Of a DNA stretch of 64,000 bases, positions 1-8,036 are shown one piece after another. The translations under genes were made by a program, and so were the position numbers. The notes beneath the pieces were generated by a model. It was not told where the DNA came from. It saw only the letters and a program-made list of their open reading frames with translations, and searched no databases. How positions within the stretch are numbered: position 1 is the stretch's first letter; each line of letters opens with the position of its first letter. This stretch comes from Candidatus Hebobacterum abditum (GTDB lineage: Bacteria; Armatimonadota; Hebobacteria; Hebobacterales; Hebobacteraceae): the NCBI GenBank assembly GCA_029821875.1, contig JALGXW010000014.1:79554-143553 (forward strand), given 5' to 3'.

Positions 1-36
1 GTCGGCCTCCGGCTGTTGCTGGGGCAGGTGCTGTGA
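1..36 (+). CDS. 3' end of an unidentified gene
   Basis: The first 36 bases read in frame as eleven codons ending VGLRLLLGQVL followed by TGA. This is a plausible hydrophobic C-terminus of a plus-strand gene that begins outside the window. It is too short to assign a family, and chance openness of 11 codons cannot be excluded. The gap to the next signal (the TGCAACC motif at 44) is only 7 bases, which fits a gene end followed directly by a new promoter. Confidence 0.3.
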   Translation, partial: VGLRLLLGQVL

Positions 37-43
37 CGCCCGA

Positions 44-122
44 TGCAACCTCTCGGCCCGAATCGGGATCATCGGTATGACTGCGGTTGAGCGAGAGCGG
101 CCGTGGGTCCGCGGCAACCAGC
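44..122 (+). promoter_or_regulatory. Duplicated ECF-type promoter/leader (copy of 2620-2698)
   Basis: This leader matches the leader of the sigma-factor gene at 2620-2698 without gaps; together with the codons that follow, about 100 of 118 positions agree by hand count. Both copies start with TGCAACCT, have GGGATCAT about 16-17 bases further on and then GGTATGA, and both lie exactly 79 bases before an ATG. A GCAACC-type -35 with a downstream GATCAT-type -10 is compatible with an ECF sigma promoter, so autoregulation by the sigma factor is inferred. Conservation between copies ends upstream of TGCAACC, marking the edge of the element. Confidence 0.55.
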
Positions 123-248
123 ATGACGAACGCGAGTGAGGGCGAACTCGTCGGGCTCACCGCGCGGCCCCTCCCTCCCTCACAGGAAGCAGGCCGCGCA
201 GCCTCCCGGCAGGACCGCGCCGTCGGCCTCACGAACTCGCGTGTATAG
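123..248 (+). pseudogene. Fossil 5' end of an ECF sigma factor gene
   Basis: ATG at 123 opens a 41-codon frame ending in TAG at 246-248. Its first residues, MTNASEGELVGLT, match the start of the sigma factor at 2699 (MTKATDGELVGLT); after codon 13 similarity stops and the frame continues into low-complexity sequence. The stop lies one base before the ATG (250) of the sulfatase-like gene, so translation of the fossil could be coupled to that gene. It is either the scar of a deletion that joined a sigma-factor promoter to the sulfatase-like gene, or a functional upstream ORF. The DNA match covers leader and codons, so this is a true duplication and not convergent sequence. Confidence 0.6.
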
Positions 249-249
249 C

Positions 250-1830
250 ATGTCCCGCGGCCGCGAACCAGCCAGCAAACGCCGCCTGCTCGCGCGGATC
301 GTTGTGATCGGCGCCGTGCTGGGCGCGGTCTGGCTCCTGGTCGGCGCGGCGCGTGCTAGGGTCCCTCCGCCGCCGCTGCCGATCCCGCACACGTGGACTC
401 CTCCGCTAGACGGCGCGGCCGGGCTCGCGCGGGCGCGGGAGCAGGCGGCCGGCGCGAATGCGGTCATCTGCGTGCTCGACGCCGCGCGGGCCGATCACCT
501 CGGCTGCTACGGCTACCCGCGCGACACCACTCCCACCATCGATCGGCTGGCGGAGGAGTCAGTGGTCTTCGACCGGCACTTCTGCCAGCACACCCAGACG
601 AAGGGCTCCATCGCTTCGCTCTTCCTCTCCCAGTACCCGCACACCCATGGCGCGCTCCGCCATAGGAGGCCGCCCCGCGACGCCTTCAGCATCGAACAGG
701 GATTCCAGCAGGCCGGCTACACCACCGCGCTGTTCGCCTCCAATATGTGGGTATCGCCCGTGAGGGGCATGGGGCTCGGGTTCGACTGGGTGGTCGCGCC
801 CGGGGTGGACGCTCGGAGCCTGGGGCCAGCGCCCGGGATGCAGCTTGGGATCCTGGGGTCAGCGCGCGGCGACGAGCCGCCCGGCGAATCCCTGAACAAC
901 CGGGGCCCCGAGGCCCTGCTCGCGCGCATCGCGCGCTGGCTGGAGGAGAAACCATCGGGGCCGTTCTTCGCCTTTGTCCACTTCCTGCCACCCCACCTCC
1001 CCTATGCCGCGCCCGACGAACTCGCCCGCGCGTTCGCGGGGGAGCGACCCCCCACGTGGTGGAGGGGCCGGTTCCCTTTCCGCGAGGTGAGGGACGCCAA
1101 CACCGCGGGGGACCACGCTCGCCCAGGCCCCGACCTCGTCAACCGCTATGACGCAAATCTGCTGTGGGCGGATCGCGTGGTGGGCGAGCTGGTGGGCCTG
1201 CTGCGGCGCGCCGGCGTGCTCGACCACACGCTGCTGATCATCACCGCCGACCACGGCGAGACCTTCGGCGAACACGGCTTCAAGTGGCACCCCGCCTGCC
1301 CCTATGATGAGACCATCCGCGTGCCCCTGCTCCTCCGCTTCCCGGGCGACGAGCGGCCCGCGGGGCGGGTGGCCGCGCTCACCGAATCCATCGACCTGCT
1401 GCCCACGATCTACGAGCTGCTCGGGCTGTCCTACCCGACCGAGTCGGTCCAGGGGCGTTCGCTCTTGCCGCTCCTCACGGGGGAGCAGCGCGCCGTGCGC
1501 AGCTACGCGTTCTCTCTGACCGAGGGCGACCCGCCCTGCGCGGTCATCCGCGGCGAGCGCTACAGCCTGCTGCTGTTCGAGGGCGGGAAGCTCCGGGCGC
1601 TCTACGATACCGAGGCCGACCCCTGGCAGACCCGAAACATCGCGGACGAGCAGGAGGACCAGGTGCAGCGGATGCTGCAGGCCTTCGAGGAATACGCCCG
1701 CGCCCAGCGCTACCCACCGCTCCAGTATCTCGACCCCGAGGCGCCCAGCTTGCTGCCCGACGCGCCGCCCGAAGAGCCGCTGTCACCGGAAGTCCGCGAA
1801 GAACTCGAAGCCCTCGGCTACCTGAAGTAG
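250..1830 (+). CDS. Sulfatase-like alkaline phosphatase superfamily enzyme, membrane-anchored
   Basis: 526 residues from ATG 250. A basic N-terminus (residues 1-17) is followed by one hydrophobic segment (about 18-35), suggesting a signal anchor with the enzyme outside the cytoplasm. The fold is shown by the metal-site Asp in LDAARADHLGCYGY (about D77), HFLPPHLPY, and TADHGETFGEHG (D334/H335), plus the C-terminal sulfatase region. The formylglycine motif CxPxR is not seen; at its place stands CQHTQTKGSIASLF (about 112-125), so Thr or Ser is the likely nucleophile and a phosphodiesterase, phosphatase or transferase is as likely as a sulfatase. The gene sits behind a copied sigma-factor promoter and could belong to that regulon. 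It ends with tandem stops TAG-TGA. A longer start at 136 is possible but would overlap the fossil frame. Confidence 0.75.
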   Translation: MSRGREPASKRRLLARIVVIGAVLGAVWLLVGAARARVPPPPLPIPHTWTPPLDGAAGLARAREQAAGANAVICVLDAARADHLGCYGYPRDTTPTIDRLAEESVVFDRHFCQHTQTKGSIASLFLSQYPHTHGALRHRRPPRDAFSIEQGFQQAGYTTALFASNMWVSPVRGMGLGFDWVVAPGVDARSLGPAPGMQLGILGSARGDEPPGESLNNRGPEALLARIARWLEEKPSGPFFAFVHFLPPHLPYAAPDELARAFAGERPPTWWRGRFPFREVRDANTAGDHARPGPDLVNRYDANLLWADRVVGELVGLLRRAGVLDHTLLIITADHGETFGEHGFKWHPACPYDETIRVPLLLRFPGDERPAGRVAALTESIDLLPTIYELLGLSYPTESVQGRSLLPLLTGEQRAVRSYAFSLTEGDPPCAVIRGERYSLLLFEGGKLRALYDTEADPWQTRNIADEQEDQVQRMLQAFEEYARAQRYPPLQYLDPEAPSLLPDAPPEEPLSPEVREELEALGYLK

Positions 1831-1982
1831 TGACTGAGGGCCGACGCTTTCTGAGCCTGGCTCTCGGGTTCGTCGGGCTCCGATCGCTGCGGGGGCAGGG
1901 CTCGGCGCTTCCCCGATCACGACAGGAGGGCAAGGGGCCTTGCCGAAGTGTGCCTTGAGTGGATCCTGCTCACTCCCGATAC

Positions 1983-2549
1983 ATGAGCGCCGACATGCGC
2001 GAGTCCAACCTGCTCCAGCCCGACAAAACGGGCCTGCTCGTCATCGACCTCCAGCAGCCGCTGCTGGAGGTGATGTGGAACCAGCAGGAGCTGATCGCCA
2101 ACGTGCGACGCCTGGCCGAAGGAGCGCGGATCCTCGAGTTGCCGGTTCTCGTCACGGAGCAGAATCCCGAGAAGCTGGGCCCTACTGCGTCCGCCGTCGC
2201 GGAGGTGCTGGAAGGTCGATCGCCTCTTCCCAAGATGGCCTTCTCCTGCTGCCGGGAGGAGGGATTCATGGAGGCGCTGCGGAGCCTGGATCGGGGCGCC
2301 TGGCTGCTTTGCGGTGTCGAGGCACATGTCTGCGTCAGCCAGACCGCGGTCGACCTACTCGACCACGGACACGACGTTCACGTCGCTGCCGACGCGGTGG
2401 GCTCCCGCGTCCGGGCGAACTGGGAGGCGGGGCTGGAGCGAGCGCGACGAGCCGGCGCGATCATCACCACCACTGAGATGGCGCTGTTCGAGCTGCTCGA
2501 ACGGGCGGGGACGGACCAGTTCAGAGCCGTGCAGCGGCTGATACGCTGA
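1983..2549 (+). CDS. Isochorismatase-family cysteine hydrolase
   Basis: 188 residues from ATG 1983; a GTG at 1959 would add eight residues without similarity to the fold. The isochorismatase-like triad is visible: Asp22 in GLLVIDLQQP, Lys84 in PLPKMAFSC, and Cys117 in GVEAHVCVSQTAVDLL, including the usual small residues before the Cys. Length and layout match the YcaC/nicotinamidase-like hydrolases, which split amide or ester bonds in small cytoplasmic metabolites; the substrate cannot be read from sequence. It lies between the sulfatase-like gene and the sigma-factor gene on the same strand, but 150 bases separate it from each, so a common operon is not certain. Confidence 0.85.
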   Translation: MSADMRESNLLQPDKTGLLVIDLQQPLLEVMWNQQELIANVRRLAEGARILELPVLVTEQNPEKLGPTASAVAEVLEGRSPLPKMAFSCCREEGFMEALRSLDRGAWLLCGVEAHVCVSQTAVDLLDHGHDVHVAADAVGSRVRANWEAGLERARRAGAIITTTEMALFELLERAGTDQFRAVQRLIR

Positions 2550-2619
2550 TCCGCGAGCCATGATAGAGGCCACCTCGCGCCCGGCCGCTCGCCCTGGCGC
2601 GAAGGGCGCCCACGCAGAG

Positions 2620-2698
2620 TGCAACCTTTCGACCCGGATTGGGATCATTGGTATGAGGGCGGTCGGGCGAGAGCGGCCGTGGGTCCGGAGTAGGGAGC
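2620..2698 (+). promoter_or_regulatory. Candidate autoregulatory ECF promoter and leader of the fused sigma factor
   Basis: TGCAACC at 2620-2626, then GATCATTGG about 17 bases later, then GGTATGA, 79 bases before the ATG at 2699. The same block stands at 44-122. Two copies conserved without gaps, ending at the TGCAACC edge, argue that these bases are functional. The assignment as an ECF -35/-10 pair is inference from GCAACC-like -35 elements of some ECF groups. Confidence 0.5.
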
Positions 2699-4321
2699 AT
2701 GACGAAAGCGACTGACGGCGAACTCGTAGGGCTCACCCGGGGCGGCGACCGCGACGCCTACGGGGAGCTGGTGGCCCGCTATCAGGGCCACGTGTATGCC
2801 CTCGCCTACAGCCTCACGGAGAACTGGGCGGAGTCGCAGGACATCGCCCAGGAGACTTTCATCCGCGCCTACGTGAACCTCGACGGGCTCCGCGATCCGG
2901 AACGCTTCCCCGCCTGGCTGCGGCGGGTTACCTTCAGTGTGGCGATGAAGTGGCTGAAGGCCTACCGGCCGGGGCTGTTCCAGCAGCTCGACGGCCGGGT
3001 GGACCTCGACACCCTCGAGATCCCCGACTTCCGGCCGGGGCCGCCGGAGGTGGTGGAGAAGAGGGAGCTGGCCAGGGCCGTGCAGGGCGCCATCGGCGAG
3101 CTTCCCGCCAAGTACCGCGTGCCGCTGACGATGTTCCACCTCGACGGCCTCTCCTATCAGAAAGTCGCCGACTTCCTGGACATCCCGCTGGGCACGGCCA
3201 AGTCGCTCATCCACCGCGCCCGGGCGAAGCTCAAGGGCGCGCTGGCAGGCTACGCATCAGAGGAGGTCACTCCCATGGTTCAAGAGGTCTTCGACGAGCA
3301 CCGGCTGCCGGAGGAGTTCGCGCAGAAGGTGCTGGATAATGTGCCGACACTGGGTTGGGGGACGGGGCGCGAGTGCACCTTCGCGGGTGCGCTGGAGGCG
3401 GCGCTCACGCCCACCGACCATCCCTACAGGTACAGCGACCTGCTCGGCTTCACCGGCCTCGCCTTCCGTACGCGGTGGTTCTGCGGGGATGATGGGGCGC
3501 GGTGGTGCCCCTCCTGCGCGGTGGGCGAGATGGAGGAGGAGATCGCGGCGGTCGAGAAGGCGACCGGCTGGCCGCTGCGGGTGCACTTCCTACAGGGAGA
3601 TGATGTGGCAAACGTGGAGCAGACCAGGACCGACATCGTCAAATCGATCGACGAGGGCCGCGCGGTTCTCGCCTACGAGCCGGAGTTGAACATGGATGTG
3701 GTGTACGGCTACGAGCAGGGCGGGAAGATGCTGCTTCTGCGCGACTACGCCAAGGGGGAGGAGCCGCTCCGGCTGTCGCCCTCGAAGCTCGGCTTCCTCA
3801 TGTTGTTCATCGGTGACCGCGGGGAGGCAATGTCTCGGCGCGAGGCGATCATCGAATCGCTGAGGATCGCGGCCCGCAACTGGCGCCGCGAGCGCGGACA
3901 CGCAGGGCCGGGCGAGTACTGGTATGGGAGGGCCGCGCTCGAGCACTGGATGGCGGACATCGAAGGGGCGGAGGAGCTGTCGGAGGAGGATCTGGACCAA
4001 CTGCGCTCGGTCACCTGGTGGAACTTCACCACCATACACGACGCGAGGAAGACTGCGGTCACGTACCTGAGGGAGATCGCGGAGGAACTCGGCGGCGAGG
4101 CAGTGGAGGCGCTGGGGCGCGCCGCGGACATCTACGCGGAAGAGGTGAAGCTGTTCGACGCGGCCGCGGCGGAGCCGCAAGTCTTCATCGGATCGGCCGA
4201 GGGATGGACCGACGATGCGGGCCGCCGCGAGCGAGAGGTCTTGACCCGAGCGATCGAGCTGGAAGAGAAGGCCATCGCGGAGATCGAGCGCGTGTTGGAG
4301 CAGTTGCCTGCCGATGGCTAG
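2699..4321 (+). CDS. ECF sigma factor with large C-terminal BtrH/papain-like domain
   Basis: 540 residues. Residues about 15-95 are sigma region 2 (YGELVARYQGHVYALAY, AWLRRVTFSVAMKWLK) and about 125-182 region 4 (LPAKYRVPLTMFHLDGLSY, GTAKSLIHRARAKLKGAL). A linker rich in acidic residues leads to a ~330-residue domain absent from ordinary ECF factors (usual length ~180-200). That domain starts with RECTFAGALEAAL (Cys226) and GFTGLAFRTRW, resembling the N-terminal fold of butirosin BtrH-type proteins, and continues with DIVKSIDEGRAVLAY, a beta-rich stretch and a helical tail. The downstream gene encodes the same domain order, so the domain is a genuine unit. The extension may sense a ligand or hold an enzymatic activity that controls the sigma part. 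Start chosen by GGGAG upstream and the conserved leader. Confidence 0.85.
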   Translation: MTKATDGELVGLTRGGDRDAYGELVARYQGHVYALAYSLTENWAESQDIAQETFIRAYVNLDGLRDPERFPAWLRRVTFSVAMKWLKAYRPGLFQQLDGRVDLDTLEIPDFRPGPPEVVEKRELARAVQGAIGELPAKYRVPLTMFHLDGLSYQKVADFLDIPLGTAKSLIHRARAKLKGALAGYASEEVTPMVQEVFDEHRLPEEFAQKVLDNVPTLGWGTGRECTFAGALEAALTPTDHPYRYSDLLGFTGLAFRTRWFCGDDGARWCPSCAVGEMEEEIAAVEKATGWPLRVHFLQGDDVANVEQTRTDIVKSIDEGRAVLAYEPELNMDVVYGYEQGGKMLLLRDYAKGEEPLRLSPSKLGFLMLFIGDRGEAMSRREAIIESLRIAARNWRRERGHAGPGEYWYGRAALEHWMADIEGAEELSEEDLDQLRSVTWWNFTTIHDARKTAVTYLREIAEELGGEAVEALGRAADIYAEEVKLFDAAAAEPQVFIGSAEGWTDDAGRREREVLTRAIELEEKAIAEIERVLEQLPADG

Positions 4322-5465
4322 CAAAGCGCACGAGAGGAAGCGAGGGGCCGAGGACCCCATCACCAGGCGCAGCTTCCTGCAGAAGATGGGGATGGGCGCG
4401 GCCGCGCTGTCCATGGGCGTGCTGCCGGAGGGGGCCGCTGCCGCAACGAACAGGCGGCGGGCCGACCAGAGAGAGGGGAGAACCATGAAAGTACCCATGA
4501 AGGTGGAGTACGAGTTCGTCTGGCTGTCCTGGGTGGCCTCGGCGACCGGCTGCCTGAAGGCCCTCGGCGTCGACTGTGGCCCTGCGGAGGTGGCCGGCTA
4601 CTCGGGCTATGCCTTTATGCTCAATGTCCCCACAGGGCTCCATCCCTCCGGGCCGACCGCGTTCGACTGGGGCCTGCTCCATCGCGGCGTGTCGCTGTTG
4701 GGCCGGTCCACGCTGGTCTTCCACGGCGCCCACTGTCCCTGTGAGATGAAGAGCGAGGCCGAGGCCAAGCGCGTTCGCGCGGAGATGCGAGCGGCCTACG
4801 AGATGGTGGAGAGAGAGATCGCCGCCGGGCGTCCCTGCGTTATCTGGGGAACTTATGATCCGGACTTCGGCATCGCCGTCGGGGTCGAGGATGACACTTA
4901 CCTGGTGGAGACCTTCCGGCGCGGCACCGACGAGCCGCAGACTCCCATCCCGTACGACGGGCTCGTCTGCCCCTCGGGCGCCTACGCGCTCGCCTTTCCC
5001 ACCGCCATCGGGGTGCCCCGCCGCCAAGGAGACCGCGAGGCCCTCCGCCACGCGGTCACGATGCTCAACTACAAGCATGGCGACCCGCAGTACGCGAACG
5101 GCCAGGCGGGCTATGATCGATGGATCGAGAGCCTTGAAGGTGGCGAGGCCGAGCCCCATGGCAACAGCTACAACGCGCACTGCTGGGAGGAGGCGAGACG
5201 CTTCGCCCGCGACTTCCTCGCCCGCGTGTCGACGCGCAATCGCGACATGTCGGACGCGCTGGCCCCGGCCATCGCCGCCTATGGAGAGGTCGTCGAGCCC
5301 CTCGACAAGCTGACCGACCTCTTTCCCTTTCCGGATAGAGACCGGAAGGTCGATGACCCCCAGGTCCGAGCCAAGGCCATCGAACACCTCCGCGCCGCCA
5401 AAGCCGCCGACACGCGAGCCGCGGCTGCGCTCACAGCGGCGGCCGGAGAGTGGCCGCCGGAGTAG
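4314..5465 (+). CDS. Tat-exported paralogue of the sigma factor's C-terminal domain
   Basis: 383 residues; the ATG overlaps the end of the sigma-factor gene by 8 bases, so translation is probably coupled. Residues 15-45 form a Tat signal (TRRSFLQKMGMGAAALSMG). The mature part aligns by eye with the sigma factor's extension: GYSGYAFML with GFTGLAFRT, VEREIAAGRPCVIWG with VKSIDEGRAVLAY, AGYDRWIESLEGG with AALEHWMADIEGA, and a matching helical C-terminus. The Cys of the sigma copy is not conserved at the equivalent place (Ser/Trp there; other Cys nearby). A second strong start exists: GAGAGGGGAG at 4471-4480 before ATG 4485 would give a 326-residue protein without the Tat signal. The product may be the envelope partner of the sigma factor. 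Function is otherwise unknown. Confidence 0.7.
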   Translation: MASKAHERKRGAEDPITRRSFLQKMGMGAAALSMGVLPEGAAAATNRRRADQREGRTMKVPMKVEYEFVWLSWVASATGCLKALGVDCGPAEVAGYSGYAFMLNVPTGLHPSGPTAFDWGLLHRGVSLLGRSTLVFHGAHCPCEMKSEAEAKRVRAEMRAAYEMVEREIAAGRPCVIWGTYDPDFGIAVGVEDDTYLVETFRRGTDEPQTPIPYDGLVCPSGAYALAFPTAIGVPRRQGDREALRHAVTMLNYKHGDPQYANGQAGYDRWIESLEGGEAEPHGNSYNAHCWEEARRFARDFLARVSTRNRDMSDALAPAIAAYGEVVEPLDKLTDLFPFPDRDRKVDDPQVRAKAIEHLRAAKAADTRAAAALTAAAGEWPPE

Positions 5466-5573
5466 ATCGTCTCTCTCACACAGCTCGGCAGCTCGCCCAT
5501 GCCGCTTCATTCTCAGCCGTTGGCGGCGGCCCCTGCGGCGGGTGATCGGGATGTGGCCGCGGGAGGAGGGGAG

Positions 5574-7655
5574 CTAGAGGCACCAGATGGCCTTGATGGC
5601 GAGGCGGTTAACCCACTCTTCGGCATTGGGGTCGCCCACCACGACCAGCAGGTCCATGCCGCGCCGGAGCCGCTGGCGATAGGCCGCGTAGGCGTTGGTG
5701 TCCGTGCCGTGGCGCACGACCCGCGCGCTGGCTGTCTTCCCTTCGCCCACCTCGTAGGTCGTCTGAAGGACGCCCAGGCTGGCGGTCTCTGCGGGGACGA
5801 CGTTGCCCTCATCGTCGAGGTCGGCGGCGGTGACGCGCTCGAGTCCGATCCGCATCGACCACCGCGGGGCGAGGCGGAAGGCCTGGTATATCTCTGCGAA
5901 GCGGTAGTCCTCGCCATAGTGCTCTCCCCAGACCCACCTCAGGCCGCCCCCTCGGTACATGTCGTTCCGGTTCCAGCCGAACCGGAGATATCTCTCTTCG
6001 CTGTCGAAGCCATCGCGCACACCGGTCTCGGCGCCGACCCGGAGTCTCGTGCCCGCCCGCCAATCGACATCGTACCCGACAGCGAGCCGCCGACGCGGGC
6101 CTTGCTCGGAGTGGCCGTAGTTGTAGCGAAGGTCATACTCCCTCTCTTGCACGCTGCTGTCGTCGTAGGAGATCTCGTAGTCGAAGTGATAGTAGGTGTT
6201 CCTGACCCCGGTCTCGTACACGAGCCCGTCATCGGCCCGGAACTCGGGGCCGATCTGCTCGACGCCGACATGCCAGTCCAGCCCCTGCCGCCGGCGCTCC
6301 CCGACCTCATAGGTGACCATGGTGTCATCGCCGCCCTCGCCCTGGGTGTGGCTGCCAAACAGGTCGCCCCAGACATAGCGGTCGACGTCCTCTCCCGGCC
6401 AGTCCCAGCTCCCGAACACCGAGTAGGCGCGGTTGTCCGGCTCTCCGGGCACGCGCCGGTCGACGCCGTTGAAGCCGATCCCACCCGTGGTTCCGAAGTG
6501 GTGCTGGTAGCTGCAGACGAAGTGGTTCTCGCCTCCGCGCCGGTAGGCGTCGAGCACCCCGAACCGCTCCGCGCCGACGGTGCCGAAGGCCTTCGCCCCG
6601 AGATCGAAGTCCTCCACTCTCCTGCTGTAGAAGAGGTTGGACCAGGGGAAGTAGCCGCTCCCCTCCTGGAAGAAGGGCCGGGGATCCGGCAGCCACCGCT
6701 CGGTGTAGGTGAAGTCGATCGTCTCCACCACGTCCTCAATGTTGCTGAAGTCGGGGTTGGCCGTGGCGAGGGCCACCACGCCGTTGGAGAGGGTGCCTCT
6801 CGCGTCCAGGCCCGCGGTCAGAAGCTCTCTCTCCCCCTCCTCTTCCGACAGCACGGAGAGCGCGTAGGGCATGAGCACATACCGGAACCGCACGGGAGGC
6901 GTCTCGAGGCCCGTCCATCGAGCGCAGTTCTGCGTGTCGAAGACCTTGGCGAAGCAGGCCGGCCAGAGGGAGCGGTCCTCCTCGCGGGCCAGCACGCGGG
7001 CGAAGTCGAAGCGAAAGCAATCCTGGCCGTCGGGATAGCGGAGGATAGACTAGGGGATCTCTATCTCGGCCGTCCAGCCTCCCTCATCGATGGCCGCCGC
7101 CGCCCGCCAGTCGCCTCGCCACTCGATCTTCTCCGAGGTGCCGCCCGGCACGTAGTCCCACTGGGTGCCGGCCGGGTTGACGCGGAAGGAGTAGAAGTTC
7201 TGGCTGTTGTTCTCCACGTCCAGCCAGAACTGCACCTGGTCATCCAGGCCGAGGCCTCCCTGGCGCTTCTTCTGGTCGCACCGGATCTCGGAGGGCCTGG
7301 CGTCATGGCAGCGGAAGGCGACGTAGATCGCCCGGGAGTCATAGCACAGCCAGGCCTCGGTGCGCTCGTGCTCGGGCGCGTCGATCCGCTGCCGCCAGAA
7401 GCCGTCTATGTGAGTGGCCTGCTCCCAGCAGGCGTCGTCGAGGACGCCGTCGATAACGGGCGGCTCGGCGATCGCCGCCGCCGGGACCGAGGGCGGGCCG
7501 GTTGCGGCCTCGCCGGCCGTCTCCACGGCCTTGCCCACCTCCACAGCTTCGCCGACCTCCTCCGCGGCCCAAAGAGGCGCGGTCGCAGAGGCCGCCAGCA
7601 CGGCACACATGATTGTTGCCAGCAAAGCAGTGAGTCTCATTCTCGAATCGGACAC
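5574..7655 (-). pseudogene. DUF5916/CBM9-like outer-membrane protein, interrupted by in-frame TAG
   Basis: GTG 7655 follows AGGAGGGG and opens a secreted protein (hydrophobic residues about 8-29), a CBM9-like N-terminal domain (VIDGVLDDACWEQA, AIYVAFRCHDARPSEIR) and then a TAG at 7050-7052. Reading on in the same frame gives 473 further residues of the DUF5916 beta-barrel domain. The paralogue at 8037-10067 has GAGATACCGTTCTCGATC where this gene has GAGATCCCCTAGTCTATC, so a Phe codon became amber and nothing else is disturbed. Total length with the codon read through is 693 residues, nearly the same as the intact copy. Recent pseudogene, sequencing error or readthrough are all possible. It has its own consensus promoter (7928-7956). 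Confidence 0.75.
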
Positions 7656-7753
7656 AGTCTGGAACCCCTCCTAATTCGTGTCTCTCAATGGGCCCTCGCC
7701 CCAGCGCCGACCGACGAAGCTACCGCACGATCGGCCGGGCCCAGAATGGGAAG

Positions 7754-7779
7754 CGCCACAGGCCTGGGTGCCTGTGGCG
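7754..7779 (-). other. Perfect hairpin in the leader of the interrupted DUF5916 gene
   Basis: CGCCACAGGC and GCCTGTGGCG form a perfect 10-bp stem with a 6-base loop. In the minus-strand transcript it lies between the short leader ORF (7817-7882) and the ribosome-binding site of the structural gene, and has no U-tract. On the plus strand it is followed by TCGTCTTT, which would be a weak terminator. A regulatory leader structure is inferred. Confidence 0.45.
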
Positions 7780-7816
7780 TCGTCTTTGGTGTGCTGTGGC
7801 TGGTGAGGTCAGCCGG

Positions 7817-7882
7817 TCACAGGGCCTTCAGGCACGGGAGGCGGAGGCGATCCGCGAGGACCGAGATGTGAGCAGCACACAT
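7817..7882 (-). CDS. Possible 21-residue leader peptide ORF
   Basis: ATG at 7882-7880 stands ten bases after a full AAAGGAGGT Shine-Dalgarno (7893-7901) and about 40 bases after the transcription start expected from the promoter at 7928-7956. It encodes 21 residues beginning MCAAHISVLADRLRL and ends in TGA. A hairpin and then the start of the DUF5916 gene follow. The opening bases resemble the signal-peptide region of the neighbouring gene (ATCATGTGTGC occurs in both), so it could also be a decayed gene start. Confidence 0.4.
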   Translation of the reverse strand: MCAAHISVLADRLRLPCLKAL

Positions 7883-7927
7883 GATCGTCGCCACCTCCTT
7901 TCACCTGAATTGCCGTACGGAAGTGCG

Positions 7928-7956
7928 AGTATAGCGGGGCGCCGACCCCTTGTCAA
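7928..7956 (-). promoter_or_regulatory. Consensus sigma-70 promoter, minus strand
   Basis: Read on the minus strand: TTGACA (7956-7951), 17-base spacer, TATACT (7933-7928). Expected start near 7921. It would transcribe the leader ORF at 7817-7882, the hairpin and the interrupted DUF5916 gene. It is one of the best housekeeping promoters in the window, which is odd for a gene that carries a stop codon. Confidence 0.75.
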
Positions 7957-8036
7957 CCCCTCGTTTGCCGGCGAAAGACCGTGAGGCCCCGGGCCGCCGT
8001 CGGCCGGCCAACTGTCAGCCGCTGGACTCCGTGCGG

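Noticed and set aside
7050..7052. UAG recoded genome-wide as an amino acid
   Set aside because: Several intact genes in the window end in TAG at the expected family length (fused sigma factor, thioredoxin reductase, NfeD), so the codon works as stop.
5499..7871. 790-codon open frame on the plus strand
   Set aside because: It runs antisense over the interrupted DUF5916 gene, has no ribosome-binding site or recognisable fold, and results from the high GC content and third-position bias.
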